From contig CM066738.1 in NCBI GenBank assembly GCA_033961575.1, forward strand, positions 107,161,478 to 107,225,477: a stretch of DNA of 64,000 nt, written 5' to 3'. Positions within the stretch are counted from its first letter, which is position 1. Every line of letters begins with the position of its first letter. Under the pieces are notes generated by a model. The model saw nothing but the letters and a program-made list of their open reading frames with translations. It did not search any database and was not told the DNA's origin. This stretch comes from Aselliscus stoliczkanus (lineage: Eukaryota > Chordata > Mammalia > Chiroptera > Hipposideridae). A program made the position numbers and the translations under genes. Positions 60,215 through 64,000 of the stretch are shown here, piece by piece.

Positions 60215-60665
60215 CCCCCATCAAGCCTGTGCCCCCCCCAGGGCCCCCCCATCAGGCCTGTCCCCCGCCCCGTGCTCCCCCATCAGGCCTGTCCACCCCC
60301 CGGGGGCTCCCCAATCAGGCCTGTCCCCCCTCCCCGGGTTCCCCCATCAGGCCTGTCCCCCCCCCGTGCTCCCCCATCAGGCCTGTTCCCCCCCCCGGGC
60401 TCCCCATCAGGCCTGCTCCCCCCGGGGCCCCCCATCAGGCCTGTCCCCCCCCCCGGGTTCCCCCATCAGGCCGGTCCCCCCCCCAGGGCTCCCCATCCCG
60501 CCGGGCCCCCCCCCCCGGGGGCCCCCACCAGGCCTGTCCCCCCCCCCCGGGCTCCCCCATCAGGCCTGTCCCCCCCCCCGGGTTCCCCCAACCGGCCTGT
60601 CCCCCCCCCGGGGCTCCCCATCAGGCCTGTTCCCCGCCCCCCGGGGCTCCCCCTTCACGCCTGTC
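60215..60665. repeat. C-rich minisatellite, about 15 units of ~30 bases
   Basis: The unit is CCATCAGGCCTGT followed by 6-10 C, then GGG(C/T)T(C)CCC. CATCAGGCCTGT or a one- to three-base variant recurs about every 26-34 bases from 60219 to 60655. The minus strand carries repeated G runs of six or more, so quadruplex formation is likely. Three plus-strand frames stay open through it (181-219 codons, proline-rich) only because the unit lacks stops. Confidence 0.92.
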
Positions 60666-61300
60666 TCACCAGCGAAGGCAGATTCCCATCCCTGAGCCAC
60701 CGCTCATCCCTGGAGGCAGGACGGTGGAACAGGAAGAGAGGCCAATCACCCCAGCTGGACACAACCTACTTTCTTGTTTACAAGAAGAAAAACCACTGTT
60801 CTTGCCGCTGGCTGGGGCCGAGGGGTCGGGATGGGGCCACTGAAGCATGTCATGTTCTAATGTTTGGCCTCTGAATGCTCACAGGAAATCACACGAAGTC
60901 CAACTTCTCTCAAAGGCAATGACACTTTCACTCTTAGTAATCATCTAAACCATCGCTTCACAAGCTGGAAGACACATCAGAATCTATCGGGGAAGGTTGT
61001 TTTCTCTTGGTTTTGGCTTCAAGCAGAAGTTTATCCAACATCAACCAGATGTCCTAGGGTTTATGTATATTTTTATAAATCATCTGAGGCGATCCATGCT
61101 AGTGTAAATTCGGATAAGCACCGCTGCTTAAGAATCCGTGATTTTACATAGAGTCATTTTCACAATAAAGGCTGACAGGTTTAGACTGGCATTTGCCAAA
61201 GCGCTAGTCATTTATTTTTCCACAGTATTTGAGGGCTGGGGGATATTCGTTACCTAAAAGTTTCCAGAGTTCTTGACCTCTAGTCTTATTTTCAATGGCT
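60666..61300. other. Unassigned
   Basis: No repeat or gene recognised. The first ~180 bases stay GC-rich, then the sequence returns to average. Confidence 0.4.
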
Positions 61301-61320
61301 GTATAGAGTTGAAGATTTTA

Positions 61321-61425
61321 TTTTATTTTTGAGGGCAGTGTCACTGGCCCTCACATGTGGGACCGAACCGGGGCCGCTGGCTTCCCAAGCCAGCGCTTAA
61401 CCAACCTCGCCACTCGGCCGGCCCC
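61321..61425 (-). mobile_element. Rhin-type tRNA SINE
   Basis: The plus strand has tail TTTTATTTTT, GAGGGCAGTGTCACTGGCCCTCA, GACCGAACCGGGGCC, CCAAGCCAGCGCTTAACCAA and CCACTCGGCCGGCCC. An 18-base duplication ATAGAGTTGAAGATTTTA flanks it (61303-61320, 61426-61443). Confidence 0.94.
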
Positions 61426-61684
61426 ATAGAGTTGAAGATTTTAGATCCTAAGCTAAATAAGATAAAAATACTCCATATTAAAACAAAATATTTCCAAATT
61501 TATGACTTTTATGTTACTTATCTCGCTTATCGCTTATTAAGCATTTAGATACTTTTAGAGCATGCATTTAAAATCTGTAATTAAAATGGATGCTTTTGAT
61601 TTTTTAAAAATCAGAAATCTCCAACTCTTAACACAGTAGTGATAAATACATCATTGCATAATATATTCAATTACTCACTGATTC

Positions 61685-61870
61685 ATTTATTCTACAATCA
61701 TTAATTGAATGCATGCTTCATGCCAAGGATATTACGGGATCTGGGAATACAGCGTTGAAAAAAAAAAATCTCTGATCATTCAGAGCTTACATTTAGTGTG
61801 TATTTGAAGGAGGAAGCAGACAGTAAACAATTTATATATGATGTTATAAAAAAGCGCTTATAAGAAATGA
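61685..61870 (-). mobile_element. L2-like antisense fragment
   Basis: AATTGAATGCATGCTTCATGCCAAGGATATTACGGGATCTGGGAATACAGCG, CAGAGCTTACATTTAGTGTG and GCAGACAGTAAACAA follow the old phrase 'CTACTATGTGCCAGGCACTG...GCTGGGGATACAGC...GAGCTTACATTCTAGTG'. Confidence 0.6.
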
Positions 61871-62287
61871 CGCAGCAGGGTAAAGGGGTTAGGGAGAGCT
61901 GGGGGCCAGTCTCATTTATAGAGTGGTTACTAAAGCTGCGAATGATCAGGCGACAGAACATATGGAGGGACTGGGCTTTGCAGACACTTCTTTTTACACC
62001 AATGTCAACCTGAACCTACCTTACCGCTCAGTGCAGTTCCCAGACGCCCTTCTGGGACCACCATCAAGAAACTTGGAAGAAAAAGAGCTTCTTAGTTATA
62101 GGGCTGCGGACATACAGAGCACGCCAGGGGCGCACAGAGAGGCCAAGGGCAGAGCACGCGCGTGGGCTTGGGGTTCCGCTCGGGTAGGAGCCGAGGGGTT
62201 CAGGGGTCACTCTTCCCTGGTGAATTTAGAACGTAAGAGCAGGAATTGAAAGCACGGGCAGCGACAGACACAAGCGTCACCCAGCTC

Positions 62288-62891
62288 TGTAAGACGAAGG
62301 GTCCTCAGTGCGGGGGAGGCCTGGCTCCGCACCTGGTCTTGTGGGTGCAGGATGACGTGTGTGTGTGGCCGGGATTCAGTCTCGCAGCACGGAAGAATGC
62401 AGACCCGGACCAGCGAGGCAAAGTGTGCAGAAAAGAGCAGTTTATTAAAGAAATGCAGCTCTCCAAGGGAGTGGGAGCATCCGAACTCGGAGTGCCTGCT
62501 GACTAGCGGCGAGGCTTCCGTTTCTGTGCTTTCCTAGCCTCTCTGGGGAGGAAACGCACACCTGCTTGGACGGGTGAGATTGACTTCATTGGCCATTTCA
62601 GCCTGGAGGAGGCTTTTTAGGATAGAGTTTTAGTTGCCTCAGGGTATTATTGATGTCCCTGGGCTGGTAGGAGTCAGTGGTCTCAAGGCTCTGGCTTTTG
62701 GGGTCAGGGCTGAGGGCAGAGGCCTTGGAGATCTGTCTCTTTGCTCATCCTACCGGGGAATTCCTCACTGCCTGCCTGTTACACTACCCAACCTGTCTCA
62801 TTGTGGCTGGCGGCACTGCGGTTATTTGAGAGAGTCTGCCTCGAAGTGGATGCCTTTTTGAAATGGATGCATCTTTGAAGTGTATTCCTCA
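62288..62891 (-). mobile_element. Probable solo LTR, antisense
   Basis: On the minus strand it begins TGAGGAATACACTTC (or slightly upstream TGATTGCTGAGG) and ends CCTTCGTCTTACA, i.e. TG...CA. An AATAAA signal is in place (plus-strand TTTATT at 62441-62446), followed by a ~150-base U5-like part rich in CTGGTCCGGGTCTGC. GC content is higher than in the flanks. No target duplication could be fixed and no internal ERV region adjoins. Family not assigned. The short open frames on the plus strand (62246-62861) are not supported. Confidence 0.5.
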
Positions 62892-63499
62892 GCAATCAAA
62901 GCTTAAGTCAGGCACTTGTGTTACGAGAATCAAAGCCAACAGGGCTCCCACTACGATGGCTCACGTGTTTATGGTGATGCTGGTGTAAACACCGCACTCG
63001 CAGGTGTAGCCGTGCAATCCCGGCAGCAGGCTGCGCCCGGCTGGGTCTGGGGAAGTGCGCCCTCTGATGTTCGCAGCGAGGAAATCGCCTAACGACGCCT
63101 TGGTCAGAAAGGACTGGAAAGGAGATACAGGAATTGAACACAGATTCGTTACAGGTGATTTTGGTTTGTATAACCTCAGAATATTAAATGTCACTGTGTA
63201 AGCCATTACAATCTAGTCATTTACTGTATTTTTGACTGGGTTCTTATCATTTGGTATATTACTAGATTTCAGTGATCGCAGCAAACACACGTTCAGGAAC
63301 CAGTGTATTAAACAACTTTGGTGGAAGAGAACCACTGCTACCTAAATCCACAAGTAACCACGGTGATGAAGGCAGTGACGTTAAGATTTATGGGAAAAAC
63401 TGGAAAGAGTGGAAACATATCCTGTTTCTACTACGTATTTTTCAATTTCACTTAATTGCTTCGTGCACCCAACTAAAATTTAATATATCAAAGCTGGTC
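62892..63499. other. CpG-containing unassigned sequence
   Basis: 62940-63120 contains about ten CpGs and the phrase ACGATGGCTCACGTGTTTATGGTGATGCTGGTGTAAACA, which I recall from a widespread mammalian interspersed element but cannot name. The minus-strand frames here (77-81 codons) are not convincing. Confidence 0.35.
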
Positions 63500-63514
63500 A
63501 AAGTTTTGCTTTTG

Positions 63515-63621
63515 AGGGCCGGCTGAGTGGCGCGGTGGTTAAGCGCTGGCTTGGGAAGCCAGCGGCCCCGGTTCGGTCCCACATGTGAGGGCCAGTGACA
63601 CTGCCCTCAAAAAAAAAAAAA
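63515..63621 (+). mobile_element. Rhin-type tRNA SINE, best-preserved copy
   Basis: GGCCGGCTGAGTGGCGCGGTGGTTAAGCGCTGGCTTGGGAAGCCAGCGGCC, box-B-like GGTTCGGTCCC, and TGAGGGCCAGTGACACTGCCCTC plus about 17 A. The duplication AAAGTTTTGCTTTTG flanks it (63500-63514, 63622-63636). Confidence 0.95.
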
Positions 63622-63636
63622 AAAGTTTTGCTTTTG

Positions 63637-64000
63637 GATTTTTGGTTGGAAAGGGACTGTGGTCAACATAACCACAGAGGGGGGTTTAGCGCTGATATTC
63701 TCGGCCTCTGCACCAAACTTAATGCCAAAGGGCTGTCCAGCTTATGTTTAACCATTTCCATCGGGGGCTCTCTGACCCTCCCAGGGCAGCCCGTTGTGTC
63801 TCTGGAGATTCTCACCTTGACCGGCGTTGCCTTTCTGTTATCCACCCGCACTCCTGGCGCAGGTGCAGACAGGCTGAGAAAATCCGAGCCCTCCGTATCT
63901 TGGAAGAAAGCTGATGTGCTTTCCTGTTGTCCCGGTCTCTTACTCTGAGTCCCAAAGATCCCAAAGTCGAACCGCAACAATTTTAGGTTGAACAACAGAT
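63637..64000. other. GC-richer edge sequence, possible exon on the minus strand
   Basis: A minus-strand frame of 110 codons (63663-63995) contains a CAAG/GTGAGA donor-like site at about 63812-63821, and a plus-strand frame of 117 codons runs through the same DNA from the SINE tail. Neither shows a known domain. The window ends here, so coding status cannot be judged. Confidence 0.3.

Noticed and set aside
60150..60874. Three overlapping proline-rich open frames (181, 219 and 200 codons)
   Set aside because: They arise because the C-rich minisatellite unit has no stop in any forward frame; no start context, domain or splice signals support coding.
62246..62861. Several 60-86 codon plus-strand frames
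   Set aside because: All fall inside the probable antisense LTR.

Overview
The window looks like intergenic or intronic DNA from a mammal, most likely a bat of the Rhinolophus/Hipposideros side (Yinpterochiroptera). The reasons are: AT-rich, CpG-poor DNA with no long open frame; many copies of a young tRNA-derived SINE that begins GGCCGGCCGAGTGGCG and ends with TGAGGGCCAGTGACACTGCCCTC plus a poly-A tail, which I recall as the Rhin-1 type of horseshoe bats; a second SINE family containing two tRNA-like units; L1 3' ends with a G-rich polypurine tract and a CTGAAACTAATAATAA tail; and the common placental set of old repeats (MIR, L2, MLT1, MLT2, old L1). All family names are from memory; no database search was run.

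Layout. 1-4.2 kb: featureless AT-rich DNA, then an old L1 carrying a GT/AC palindrome, a TA run and a GATA array. 5-12 kb: three young SINEs with target-site duplications, a palindromic mariner remnant, two L1 3' ends and MIR pieces. 12.4-16.7 kb: apparently unique. 16.7-19.5 kb: a possible LTR split by a head-to-tail SINE pair, a long composite SINE, and the 3' half of a broken piggyBac transposase that ends at a TTAA. 19.5-28.4 kb: mostly unique, with an MLT2 LTR, an L2 fragment, old L1 and MIR. 28.4-29 kb: an LTR-like segment with CCAAT, TATA and AATAAA signals in order. 31.2-31.6 kb: the only plausible host coding signal, two short open segments that join in frame across a GT-AG intron. 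32.6-38.6 kb: L1 pieces, one holding a 230-bp MITE at a TA. 41-48.9 kb: SINEs, L2, a GA-rich array, a dead mariner transposase, a second MITE, a duplicated MIR block and an MLT1 LTR. 50-55 kb: L1, MLT1 and an antisense L1 3' end. 55-59 kb: apparently unique. 59-64 kb: more SINEs, a C-rich minisatellite of about 15 units, a probable antisense LTR, and CpG-containing DNA at the right edge.

No complete host gene, operon, CRISPR array or tRNA gene is visible. Most short open frames are chance frames or lie inside repeats. The most useful observations are about transposon history (nesting, chimeric SINEs, filled versus empty MITE sites, a mariner palindrome), plus the unrecognised two-exon candidate at 31.2-31.6 kb.
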